Source of the DNA: an uncultured Eubacteriales bacterium
GTDB taxonomy: Bacteria; Bacillota; Clostridia; Oscillospirales; CAG-272
Direction of reading: 5' to 3'
Length of the DNA: 64,000 bases
Assembly: GCA_934503195.1 (NCBI GenBank)
Contig: CAKSVM010000006.1
Location: 1 to 64,000 of the forward strand
This document shows, piece after piece, positions 22,930-31,082 of the stretch. Under the pieces are notes generated by a model. The model saw only the letters and a program-made list of their open reading frames with translations, was not told the origin of the DNA and did no database searches. The position numbers and the translations under genes were made by a program. Position 1 is the stretch's first letter. Every line of letters starts with the position of its first letter.

Positions 22930-23718
22930 TTATCCTCCGATATGGCAGATAATTCCGGTCGCCGCGCAGACACTTTTGAGATATTCCATCTTCGCCTTCT
23001 CGGGCGGCTTCACGTCGCCCATCGGATAATCGCGCCCAAGCCCGATGTATTTGTCATAGCCGAGCCGGTGGTACGGCAAGATGTGCATCTCGCCGACTCC
23101 GAGCGTCGAATACGCGAATTCCGCGATATCGTGAAGCTCCTTCGCCGTGTCGTTGAAGCCCGGGATCACCGGGACGCGGATGATGAGCTTTTTCGCTTTT
23201 TTCGCGAGAAGCTTCGCGTTTTCGAGGATTCTCCCGTTCGGCATCGTCGTGTATTCGCGGTGCTTTTCGGAATCCATGTGCTTTATGTCCATTAAGAACG
23301 TGTCGACAAGCGGGATGAAACGCCCGACGATCTCGCTCTCAACGGCGCAGGTCGTCTCGATCGCGGTGTTCAGTCCGCGATCCTTCGCGGCTTCGAGAAG
23401 CGCGCAGGCGAAGTCAGGCTGACCCATGCACTCGCCGCCCGAAAGAGTCAGCCCACCGCCCGAACGGCGGTAATAAGGCATATCCTTCATGACGATTTCA
23501 AGCACGTCGCCGACCGTCGTGTCGTATCCGATCGTCTTCTTTGCCCCGTTCTGGAGCATCGTTTCGATCTCATAGCTCTGCGACTCGGGATTGCAGCACC
23601 ACCGGCAGCGCAAATAGCAGCCTTTGAGGAAGACTATCGTCCGGATGCCGGGTCCGTCGTGAACCGAGAATTTCTGGATATCGAAAATCCTGCCCTTTAC
23701 ATTCAGAATATCGTCCAT
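22930..23718 (-). CDS. Glycyl radical enzyme activating enzyme (radical SAM), no auxiliary clusters
   Basis: A 262-residue radical SAM protein. GCYLRCRWC gives the CxxxCxxC motif (C34, C38, C41) that holds the SAM-cleaving [4Fe-4S] cluster. LTLSGGECMGQ is the GGE motif that binds SAM. It abstracts H from the conserved Gly of the adjacent dehydratase. The ferredoxin-like insertion with eight Cys seen after the SAM motif in many diol dehydratase and choline lyase activases is absent: the chain goes straight to the core fold, as in the shorter pyruvate formate-lyase activase. The gene shares a base with the dehydratase stop codon, so translation is coupled. Confidence 0.94.
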   Translation of the reverse strand: MDDILNVKGRIFDIQKFSVHDGPGIRTIVFLKGCYLRCRWCCNPESQSYEIETMLQNGAKKTIGYDTTVGDVLEIVMKDMPYYRRSGGGLTLSGGECMGQPDFACALLEAAKDRGLNTAIETTCAVESEIVGRFIPLVDTFLMDIKHMDSEKHREYTTMPNGRILENAKLLAKKAKKLIIRVPVIPGFNDTAKELHDIAEFAYSTLGVGEMHILPYHRLGYDKYIGLGRDYPMGDVKPPEKAKMEYLKSVCAATGIICHIGG

Positions 23719-26267
23719 CAGAATCCCGTCTGCTCGGTGCGGTTGATTATGTCGTCCTGAAGCGACTTCGAGAGCGTAACGAAGAGCGCGGAATATCCGG
23801 CGACGCGGACGACAAGCGACTTGTATTTCTCGGGATGCGCCTGAGCGTCGCGGAGCGTCTCGCGGCTGACGACATTGAACTGCACGTGGCTTCCTTTCTG
23901 GTCGAAGTAGCCGCGGATCAGCGCGACGAAGCTTTCAAGTCCGGCCGTTCCCTCGAGCGCGGAAGGATGAAACTTCATGTTGAAGAGCGTTCCGTTCGAG
24001 GCGATTCCGTGGTCGAGCTTTGAGACCGAGTTGCAGGAGGACGTCGGACCGTGCGTGTCCTTTCCGGCCGACGGCGAAACGCCGTCAGCGATCGGTGTGA
24101 AGGCGAGTCTTCCGTCGGGTGTCGCTCCGGTCTGCGCGCCGAGCGGAACGTTCGCCGAGACCGGGTAAAGTCCGGCCTGGAACTGTCCGCCGCGCGGATT
24201 TCTGTATTTTTCAAGCGGGCGCGTGTAGGTGTACGCGACGTCGCGGGCGAAGAGATCGACTTCCTCGATATCGTTTCCGTATTTCGGGAGCGCGTCGATC
24301 ATCGACTTTATCTTTCTGTAGCAGTTCCTCTGGAAATCGCCGGAATTTCCCTGAGTCTTCACTTTTCTGAAGATCTCGCGGATAACGCCTTCGCTTATCA
24401 GCTTTCCCTCGGCGGCGAGCTTCTTCGCCTCGAAGGCGGTCAGCTTTTCGGCCATCTTGTCCGGGATGTCCTCGCCGAAGTTGTGACCGAGAGCCTCCTT
24501 GAGTTCGGCCATCGTGATAAGCTTCTTGTCGAAGACGAGCGTTTTCACCGCCCAGAGCGAGTCGGTCATGTTCGCGATTCCGAAGCCCTGCGGTCCGGTG
24601 AAGTTGTAGACCGCGCCGCCGCACTGAGTCGGCTTTCCGCGTCCAATGCAGTCAAAGATCATCGACGACTCGAACGGGAGCGGGCAGCGTTCCATATGCG
24701 CTCTGTCAATCGCGTTGTCGGCGTTGACAAGGAGCTTTATCATGTAATTCGTCTGAGCCTTGAAGGCGTCGTAGAACTCGTCGAAGGTTTTCATTCTCGT
24801 GACGTCCGGCGTTTCTACTCCGATAAGCTCTCCGGTCGGATCCGAGCCGCTCTCGTCGCGTCCGGAGTTCATCGTGAGTTCGAGCGGGCGGCACATATTG
24901 AAGAACGCGGCGTCGTGCCAGCCCTCGGTCTTGCCGGCCTTCTGAGGCTCGACGCAGCCGATTATGTTGTAATCGCGCGCGTCCTCGACCGAAAGTCCGC
25001 GGCTTATCAGCGCGGGGATTATGACCTCGTCGTTGTAGTAGGCGGGAAGTCCGATTCCGGTGCGCGTCAGCTCGGCGGCCTTGATGAGAAAATCGTGCGG
25101 CGAGCCGTTCCAGACCCTGACCGAGAAGGACGGCTGGGGAAGCATCACGTGGCGGGTCGCCTGAATGCACATGAACGAGAGGTCGTTTGTCGCGTCGAGC
25201 CCCCCGGGCGTCTGACCGCCCGCGATGAGATTCTGGAAGAGCGAATATCCGGCAAATCCCTCGGCCGATCCGGCGTCGCGGCACTTGTTGAGATCGTTTA
25301 ATTTAACCCAGATGCAGTCCATCAGCTCCTGAGCGAACTCGGGCGAGATCTTCCCCGCTTCAAGGTCGGCCTTGTAGTAGGGGTACATATACTGGTCAAA
25401 GCGTCCGGGCGAGATCGAGTGTCCCGACGACTCGACCTGAAGGAGCATCTGAATGAACCAGAACGACTGGCAGGCCTCGTAGAAGGATTCCGCGCCGTTT
25501 TCGGGAACCTTGCCGCAGATCCGCGAAATCTTCGTAAGCTCGGCCTTGCGCTTGTAGTCATCGCACCCGGCCGCCATTTCCGCGGCCAGAGCCGAATAAC
25601 GCTTGGCGTAGGTGATCGCCGCCTCGCAGCTTTCAATCACGGCCTCAAGGAATTTCGTGCGGGTCGCGTAATCGGCGTCGCCGAAGTCGCGCTTTTCAAG
25701 CTCGGCCTTCGCCTCGGCGATGATTCCCTTGTAGCCGATTTTCAGCACTTTCGCGTAATCGACCGTGACGTGGCCGACGCCGTTGTAGAAATAGTTGCCC
25801 GGCGTGAACATGTTGTGCTCCATCGCTTTGAGCGTTTCGGGAGCCATGTATGAGGTCGCAAGCTCGGAGGTTGTCTTTCCGCCCCAGTACTTGTAGACCT
25901 CGTGGAGGGTCTTTTTCGTCTCGTCCGAGATGTAGAATGGATCGGCGATTCTGGTCGCGACCGTGTCGAACTCGTCCTCAAGCCAGGTGAACGAGAACTC
26001 CGGGAAAACCTGACAGCCGCGCGGGGATTTTGTCGCCGAGCCGACGATAAGCTCGTTTTCGCGGATAGTTATCGGAATGTTCTCGCAGATGTGTCTGAAC
26101 GCGTGCGCGCGGCGCGAGATTATCGGTTCGCCCTCGGTCGCCTTGTAGGATTCGGTGAGAAGAACGGCGCGGTCGGCCTCAATCTCGGGAAGATGATCGT
26201 AGAGCGCGTCTATGAGCTTTGGTATGCGCTCACTGCGCGTGATGTTTATGATATGATACTTAGCCAT
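23718..26267 (-). CDS. Glycyl radical diol dehydratase (1,2-propanediol/glycerol type)
   Basis: An 849-residue glycyl radical enzyme. The thiyl Cys and base lie in GCVEPQKAGKTEGWHD (C438, E440, D452), with H166 in GVGHVTVDY, H283 and S284 in SGHSISPGRF, and the radical Gly824 in VRVAGYSA. This set matches B12-independent glycerol and propanediol dehydratases rather than choline lyase. Relative to the 787-residue Clostridium butyricum glycerol dehydratase, as I recall it, about 50 extra residues lie between about 600 and 655. They contain an amphipathic segment, KLISEGVIREIFRKV, that looks like an encapsulation peptide. There is no N-terminal targeting extension. With the aldolase as neighbour, 1,2-propanediol to propionaldehyde is the likely reaction. 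Confidence 0.95.
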   Translation of the reverse strand: MAKYHIINITRSERIPKLIDALYDHLPEIEADRAVLLTESYKATEGEPIISRRAHAFRHICENIPITIRENELIVGSATKSPRGCQVFPEFSFTWLEDEFDTVATRIADPFYISDETKKTLHEVYKYWGGKTTSELATSYMAPETLKAMEHNMFTPGNYFYNGVGHVTVDYAKVLKIGYKGIIAEAKAELEKRDFGDADYATRTKFLEAVIESCEAAITYAKRYSALAAEMAAGCDDYKRKAELTKISRICGKVPENGAESFYEACQSFWFIQMLLQVESSGHSISPGRFDQYMYPYYKADLEAGKISPEFAQELMDCIWVKLNDLNKCRDAGSAEGFAGYSLFQNLIAGGQTPGGLDATNDLSFMCIQATRHVMLPQPSFSVRVWNGSPHDFLIKAAELTRTGIGLPAYYNDEVIIPALISRGLSVEDARDYNIIGCVEPQKAGKTEGWHDAAFFNMCRPLELTMNSGRDESGSDPTGELIGVETPDVTRMKTFDEFYDAFKAQTNYMIKLLVNADNAIDRAHMERCPLPFESSMIFDCIGRGKPTQCGGAVYNFTGPQGFGIANMTDSLWAVKTLVFDKKLITMAELKEALGHNFGEDIPDKMAEKLTAFEAKKLAAEGKLISEGVIREIFRKVKTQGNSGDFQRNCYRKIKSMIDALPKYGNDIEEVDLFARDVAYTYTRPLEKYRNPRGGQFQAGLYPVSANVPLGAQTGATPDGRLAFTPIADGVSPSAGKDTHGPTSSCNSVSKLDHGIASNGTLFNMKFHPSALEGTAGLESFVALIRGYFDQKGSHVQFNVVSRETLRDAQAHPEKYKSLVVRVAGYSALFVTLSKSLQDDIINRTEQTGF

Positions 26268-26274
26268 AGAAACT

Positions 26275-27039
26275 TTATCCTTTGCTTTTCAGGAGAAATC
26301 TTACATATTCCGCCACGTTCGCGGTGTGTCTTGTCGAGAGTGAGAAGATCCCGTGCTTTGAGCCGTAGATCGTCACCGGTATTCCGGCAAACTCAAGGAG
26401 CGTCCGGTCGTTTTCCGAGTCGCCGAACGCGGCGGCCTCAGAGGCGTCGATCCCGAGTTCGCCAAGCAGGAATTTCGCCGCCGCGGCCTTGTCAACGCCG
26501 TCTCGGACAAGCTCGGTTATCGTCTCGCCACGGTAAACGGCGCGAAGTCCGGGGATATCGGCGTGATATCCGCGCTTTGTGAAGAGGATGATCTTATAAA
26601 CTCTGCCGGGAAGCTCCGAAATGCCGTTTATCCCGCGATACTCGTCCGGAATCCGGCGGGACTCGGATTCGTGTAATTCTCTGCTTTCAGAGAGAAGGCA
26701 GGAATTCTCGCCGGCGCAGAACTCGGTGCCGACAATGTCGGACGTCTTCGCGAGATCCGCGACCGCTTTTACCTCGTTCTCCCCGATCGGGAAATCGGCG
26801 AGCTTTACGCCGCCGGCCGATATGTACGCCCCATCGAGCGCGAAGAAGACGAGCTTTCCGGAATTTTTCGCGAAGATCTTACGAAGCGAGGGAAGCGTTC
26901 TGCCGCTCGCGATGACGAAGGGAATTCCCACCGCCGCGCACTCGGAAACCGCGAGGTCGAGGTCGCGCGGATATAAAATCTCACCGCGCCTTAACAGTGT
27001 GCCGTCAGCGTCACTTATTACTATCCGGATAAGGCTCAC
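26275..27039 (-). CDS. HAD-superfamily phosphatase, Cof-type, first gene of BMC operon
   Basis: A 254-residue class IIB HAD hydrolase with motif I SDADGTLL, motif II ASGRT, Lys in DKAAAAKFLL, and motif IV AFGDSENDRTLL. These enzymes remove phosphate from small phosphorylated metabolites. It starts at a GTG (27037-27039), close behind GGGGGAG, and ends 7 bp before the dehydratase gene, so it is the promoter-proximal gene of the operon. HAD phosphatases are not standard microcompartment parts. It may clear a phosphorylated by-product of the aldolase, such as an accumulating sugar or triose phosphate (inference). Confidence 0.85.
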   Translation of the reverse strand: MSLIRIVISDADGTLLRRGEILYPRDLDLAVSECAAVGIPFVIASGRTLPSLRKIFAKNSGKLVFFALDGAYISAGGVKLADFPIGENEVKAVADLAKTSDIVGTEFCAGENSCLLSESRELHESESRRIPDEYRGINGISELPGRVYKIILFTKRGYHADIPGLRAVYRGETITELVRDGVDKAAAAKFLLGELGIDASEAAAFGDSENDRTLLEFAGIPVTIYGSKHGIFSLSTRHTANVAEYVRFLLKSKG

Positions 27040-27066
27040 TCCCCCACTTTGATATCTCTATATAAT

Positions 27067-27095
27067 ATAATACAACATTTTTCGAAAAAAGTCAA
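27067..27095 (-). promoter_or_regulatory. Sigma-A promoter of the microcompartment operon
   Basis: TTGACT (27090-27095) and TATTAT (27067-27072) on the minus strand with a 17-bp spacer. The leader is only about 20 nt. No regulator gene and no clear operator lie nearby, so control of this 13-kb operon must come from elsewhere, for example catabolite repression or a distant activator. Confidence 0.75.
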
Positions 27096-27250
27096 GGATA
27101 GTTTATGAATTTTCGGATTTCCGCCCACAGAATTTCGAAATGACGCCCTCATTTGTTTTGTCATATTTGTCAAAATAATGTTCATGTTCTCGCTTTTTCA
27201 CATTTTTCCTCCAAACTGACTCGGTTTCAGCCGATTTTTTCCAAAAAAGA

Positions 27251-27280
27251 AAATGTGAATTTGTAAACAAATTCACATTT
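27251..27280 (-). terminator. Intrinsic terminator of the ABC exporter operon
   Basis: A 13-bp perfect AT-rich stem (27251-27263 with 27268-27280) with loop TAAA, 11 bp after the stop codon. The T tract is short, so efficiency may be moderate. Confidence 0.75.
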
Positions 27281-27290
27281 TTCCGAAGAC

Positions 27291-29057
27291 TCAGTGAGCG
27301 AACTGACTCTTATAGAGATTTGCGTAGAAACCGCCCTTCGCGAGAAGCGTATCGTGATTTCCGGTCTCGATTATATGGCCGTCCTTCATGACGAGAATCA
27401 CGTCGGCCTCTCGGATCGTCGAAAGTCTGTGCGCGACGATGAATGAGGTTCTGCCCTCCATCATGCTCGCGAAGGCTTTCTGAATCTTAAGCTCGGTGCG
27501 CGTGTCGATCGACGACGTCGCCTCGTCGAGAATCAGCATCGGCGGCAGGCAGAGCATGACGCGGGTTATGCAGAGAAGCTGCTTCTGTCCCTGAGAAAGT
27601 CCGCCGCCGTCCTCACCGATGACCGTGTCATAGCCGTTCGGCAGACGCTTGATGAAGCTGTGGGCGTGCGAGGCCTTCGCGGCGGCCTCGACCTCCTCGT
27701 CGGTCGCGTCGGGCTTTCCGGTGACGATGTTGTCGCGGATCGTTCCCGAGCGGAGCCATGTGTCCTGAAGCACCATGCCGTAGTTCTTGCGAAGGCTCTC
27801 GCGGGTTGTCTCGCGGATATCCCCGCCGTCAACCTTGATCGCGCCAGAATCGACGTCGTAGAATCGCATCAGGAGGTTAATAAGCGTCGTCTTTCCGCAT
27901 CCGGTCGGGCCGACGATCGCGACGCGCTGTCCGGGCTGAACCTTAAGATTGAAGTCCTCGATGAGCTTCTTTTCGGGGACATACGAGAAGTAAACGTGCT
28001 CGAGTTCGACGCTTCCGTCGGCCTCGCCGAGAACTCTTGCGTCAGGAGTATCAGGGATCTGCGCGGGTTCCTCGATCAGCGCGAAGACTCTCGCCGCACA
28101 GGCGAGTGCGTTCTGAAGCTCGGTTATGACGCCCGAGATCTCATTGAATGGCTTCGTGTACTGGTTCGCATAGGAGAGAAAGCAGGTCAGTCCGCCGACC
28201 GTGAGTCCGCCCGAGATCGCGCTCAAGGCTCCGGCCAGAGCGACTCCGGCGTAGACGACACTGTTGACGAATCTCGTCGACGGGTTGGTTATCGACGAGA
28301 AGAAGATCGCCTTGAGCGACGCGGCGCGCAGATCCTCGTTCACGCGGTCGAAGTCCTTCTTCGCGCGTTCTTCATAGCCGAAGGCCTGAACGACCTTCTG
28401 TCCGCCGATCATCTCGTCGATCATCGCGGTCTGTTCGCCGCGGGTCTCGGTCTGACGTCTGAACATATCATAGGTGTGCTTAGCGATGAAGGCCGCCACA
28501 AAGAGCGAAAGCGGCGTTATAAGAAGCACGACGAGCGTGATTCCGGGATGAATTGAGAGCATGAAGCCGATCGTTCCGAGAATCGTCGCGACGCCCGAGA
28601 AAAGCTGCGTGAAGCCCATCAAAAGTCCGTCAGCAAAGGTGTCGGTGTCGGCGATGACGCGGCTGACGATCTCGCCCGACGGATGCGAGTCGAGATACGA
28701 GAGCGGAAGCTCCTCGATGCGGATAAACGCCTCGTTTCTTATGTCGCGGACGATCTGATAGGTAATGCGGTTGTTGAGCGCGTTCATGAGCCACTGAGCG
28801 GCGGCTATCACGCCCGTGCAGATTCCGATCTTCAGGAGAATCTTTCCGATCGAGGCGAAATCAACAAGTCCCTTGTCGACGATAAGGTCGACGACGTCTC
28901 CGACGAGGAGCGGAATGTATAAAGTCAGCGCGACGCTGATCGCCGCGAGAATTACCGAGACCACAAGTCCCCATTTGTACGAGCCGATATGCGAAAGAAT
29001 CTGCTTTATCGTTCTTTTCCGGTCAAATCCGGGATCTTTTTTCTTCTTTGCCATCAC
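27291..29057 (-). CDS. ABC exporter half-transporter with intact ATPase site
   Basis: A 588-residue fused exporter subunit. Residues 1-330 carry six membrane helices. The nucleotide-binding domain has Walker A GPTGCGKTTL, signature LSQGQKQ and Walker B MLILDEATSSID with the catalytic Glu. It forms a pair with the upstream subunit: its start overlaps that gene's stop by 4 bases. The two should form a heterodimer of the BmrCD/TM287-288 kind in the cytoplasmic membrane, exporting drugs, lipids or peptides. Confidence 0.93.
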   Translation of the reverse strand: MMAKKKKDPGFDRKRTIKQILSHIGSYKWGLVVSVILAAISVALTLYIPLLVGDVVDLIVDKGLVDFASIGKILLKIGICTGVIAAAQWLMNALNNRITYQIVRDIRNEAFIRIEELPLSYLDSHPSGEIVSRVIADTDTFADGLLMGFTQLFSGVATILGTIGFMLSIHPGITLVVLLITPLSLFVAAFIAKHTYDMFRRQTETRGEQTAMIDEMIGGQKVVQAFGYEERAKKDFDRVNEDLRAASLKAIFFSSITNPSTRFVNSVVYAGVALAGALSAISGGLTVGGLTCFLSYANQYTKPFNEISGVITELQNALACAARVFALIEEPAQIPDTPDARVLGEADGSVELEHVYFSYVPEKKLIEDFNLKVQPGQRVAIVGPTGCGKTTLINLLMRFYDVDSGAIKVDGGDIRETTRESLRKNYGMVLQDTWLRSGTIRDNIVTGKPDATDEEVEAAAKASHAHSFIKRLPNGYDTVIGEDGGGLSQGQKQLLCITRVMLCLPPMLILDEATSSIDTRTELKIQKAFASMMEGRTSFIVAHRLSTIREADVILVMKDGHIIETGNHDTLLAKGGFYANLYKSQFAH

Positions 29058-30787
29058 GCGTTCGCCCCGCCTTTCTTTTCAAACTGGGAATAATAGATCT
29101 CGCCGTAAACCGGGCAGGATTCAAGCAGCTCGTCGTGCGTTCCCGCGCCGACAAGCGCGCCGTCGTCAAGTACGAGAATCAGATCGGCGAATCTCACCGA
29201 GGACGCTCTCTGAGAGACGATGAACACCGTCGGGTTTCCGTCCATTTTCGCTATCGACATTCTGAGCGCGGCGTCGGTCGCGTAGTCAAGCGCGGACGCG
29301 CTGTCGTCGAGGATCAGAATCTCCGGCTTTTTTACAAGCGCGCGGGCGATCGTGAGTCGCTGCTTCTGTCCGCCCGAGAAGTTCTTGCCGCCCTGAGCGA
29401 CCTCCTCGTCAAAGCCCTTTTCCTTCGACGCGATGACGTCGGATGCCTGAGCGGTCGCCGCAGCTTCGTTCATCTCATCGAGAGTCGCGTCCTCCTTGCC
29501 GAAGCGGAGGTTGTCGGCGATGGTTCCGTGGAAAAGCAGTGCCTTCTGCGGAACGACTCCGATCTTGTCGCGAAGCTCGGATTTCGGATAATCCTTCGCG
29601 GGAATTCCGTCGATCAGCACGCGTCCCTCAGTCGCGTCGTAGAAGCGCGGGATGAGGTTGACGAGCGAGGATTTTCCCGATCCGGTTCCGCCGATGACTC
29701 CGACCGTCTGTCCCGGCTTTACCGAGAAGCTGATGTCCGAAAGCGAGGGCGCGCCGGCATTCTTGTAGGTCAGCGTCACGTGATCGAAGGTCACGGCGTC
29801 GTCGTTTTCCTTTTTCGCGGTGAGCTTTTCGGGATAGGTCATCGAGGACTCAAGCTCAAAGACCGACTGGATGCGGTCTCCGCAGGCGACGGCCTTGGTC
29901 AGCGTGATTATGAGGTTCGCGAGCTTTATAAGCTCAACGAGAATCTGCGACATATAGTTGTAGAGCGCAACGACATTTCCCTGCGTGATAACGCCGTCGT
30001 TGACCTGATCCGCGCCGACCTTCAGGAGGACGATTATCGCGAGGTTGATGATGACATAGGTCATCGGGTTCATGAGAGCCGAGATTCTGCCGACAAAACG
30101 CTGGATCGCGGTCAGCTCGTCGTTCGACTTCTCAAAGCGTTCGGTCTCGCTCTTCTCGCGGCAGAACGCGCGGATCACGCGGACGCCGTAGAGATTCTCG
30201 CGGACGGCCGAAAGCACGCGGTCGAGCGATTTCTGCACCTTTTTATAGAGCGGGATCGAGATAAGCATGATTCCGAAGACGATCACCGAAAGCACCGGAA
30301 TCGCGACGGCGAACACGAGCGCGGATTTCACGTCGATCGTGAAGGCCATTATCATCGCGCCGAAGACGATGAAGGGCGAGCGCAGAAAGAGCCTGAGAAA
30401 TAGATTGAGTCCCGACTGAACCTGATTCATGTCGCTTGTCAGGCGGGTGATCATCGTCGAGGTTCCGAGCGAGTCGAGTTCGGTGTACGAAAGCGACTGG
30501 ATATGCTCAAATAGCTTTGACTTGACCTTGGCGCAGAATCCGGTCGAGGCCTTTGCCGCGAAGTACTGCGCGGTCAGCGACGAGGCGAGTCCGACGAGTC
30601 CGAGCGCGACGAGAACGAGCGCCATCCTTATGACATATCCGCTGTCGCCGTTTTCGATGCCGTTGTCGATTATCGCCGCCACGACGAGCGGAACGATGAG
30701 TTCGAACGACGCCTCAAGGAGCTTGAAGAGCGGTCCGAGCACGCACTCCTTCAGATACCCGCGCATGAATTTCAGAAGCTTGAACAA
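29054..30787 (-). CDS. ABC exporter half-transporter with degenerate catalytic site
   Basis: A 577-residue fused membrane and ATPase subunit. The nucleotide-binding domain has Walker A GGTGSGKSSL and signature FSGGQKQR, but Walker B reads ILILDDSASALD, with Asp where the catalytic Glu normally stands. This is the usual sign of the non-hydrolysing partner site in heterodimeric exporters, complementing the intact subunit downstream. It is the first gene of a two-gene operon, expressed from the promoter at 30824-30852. Substrate unknown. Confidence 0.93.
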   Translation of the reverse strand: MFKLLKFMRGYLKECVLGPLFKLLEASFELIVPLVVAAIIDNGIENGDSGYVIRMALVLVALGLVGLASSLTAQYFAAKASTGFCAKVKSKLFEHIQSLSYTELDSLGTSTMITRLTSDMNQVQSGLNLFLRLFLRSPFIVFGAMIMAFTIDVKSALVFAVAIPVLSVIVFGIMLISIPLYKKVQKSLDRVLSAVRENLYGVRVIRAFCREKSETERFEKSNDELTAIQRFVGRISALMNPMTYVIINLAIIVLLKVGADQVNDGVITQGNVVALYNYMSQILVELIKLANLIITLTKAVACGDRIQSVFELESSMTYPEKLTAKKENDDAVTFDHVTLTYKNAGAPSLSDISFSVKPGQTVGVIGGTGSGKSSLVNLIPRFYDATEGRVLIDGIPAKDYPKSELRDKIGVVPQKALLFHGTIADNLRFGKEDATLDEMNEAAATAQASDVIASKEKGFDEEVAQGGKNFSGGQKQRLTIARALVKKPEILILDDSASALDYATDAALRMSIAKMDGNPTVFIVSQRASSVRFADLILVLDDGALVGAGTHDELLESCPVYGEIYYSQFEKKGGANA

Positions 30788-30823
30788 ATTTTACATCCTC
30801 CGTTTCTTTTTCCGTAATACATA

Positions 30824-30852
30824 ATTATACCTGAATTCCCGCGATATGTCAA
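30824..30852 (-). promoter_or_regulatory. Sigma-A promoter of the ABC exporter operon
   Basis: TTGACA (30847-30852) and TATAAT (30824-30829) on the minus strand, 17-bp spacer: perfect consensus. Confidence 0.88.
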
Positions 30853-30952
30853 TAGAGTTTTCGGAGTATTTTGAAGGGCTCCCGCGGCGTTATTTGTCAA
30901 AATGCACAGAACGCGAGGTTGTGAACTTTTCGTAATATTTTCGCCGCACGAC

Positions 30953-30981
30953 TTGATAAAAATACGCTTTTATGATAAAAT
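30953..30981 (+). promoter_or_regulatory. Sigma-A promoter of the PpiC gene
   Basis: TTGATA (30953-30958) and TAAAAT (30976-30981), 17-bp spacer. The leader of about 95 nt holds a 6-bp hairpin (30988-30993 with 30999-31004) and a perfect 16-bp palindrome GTTTTCACGTGAAAAC (31016-31031). The palindrome could be an operator or a hairpin in the transcript. Confidence 0.75.
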
Positions 30982-31082
30982 ATTCAGAGCGTTAAGGAAA
31001 CGCTGATTTAAGGTTGTTTTCACGTGAAAACCGCATTTTATTCAGCTTATTCCTGAAAACACGCCAAAGGAGAAATAAAAAA

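Noticed and set aside
24051..25301. Plus-strand frame of 416 codons over the diol dehydratase gene
   Set aside because: Shadow frame; the minus-strand product is conserved through catalytic motifs across the same span.
29048..30403. Plus-strand frame of 451 codons over an ABC exporter gene
   Set aside because: Shadow of the exporter subunit on the minus strand; composition is dominated by Arg, Glu and His.
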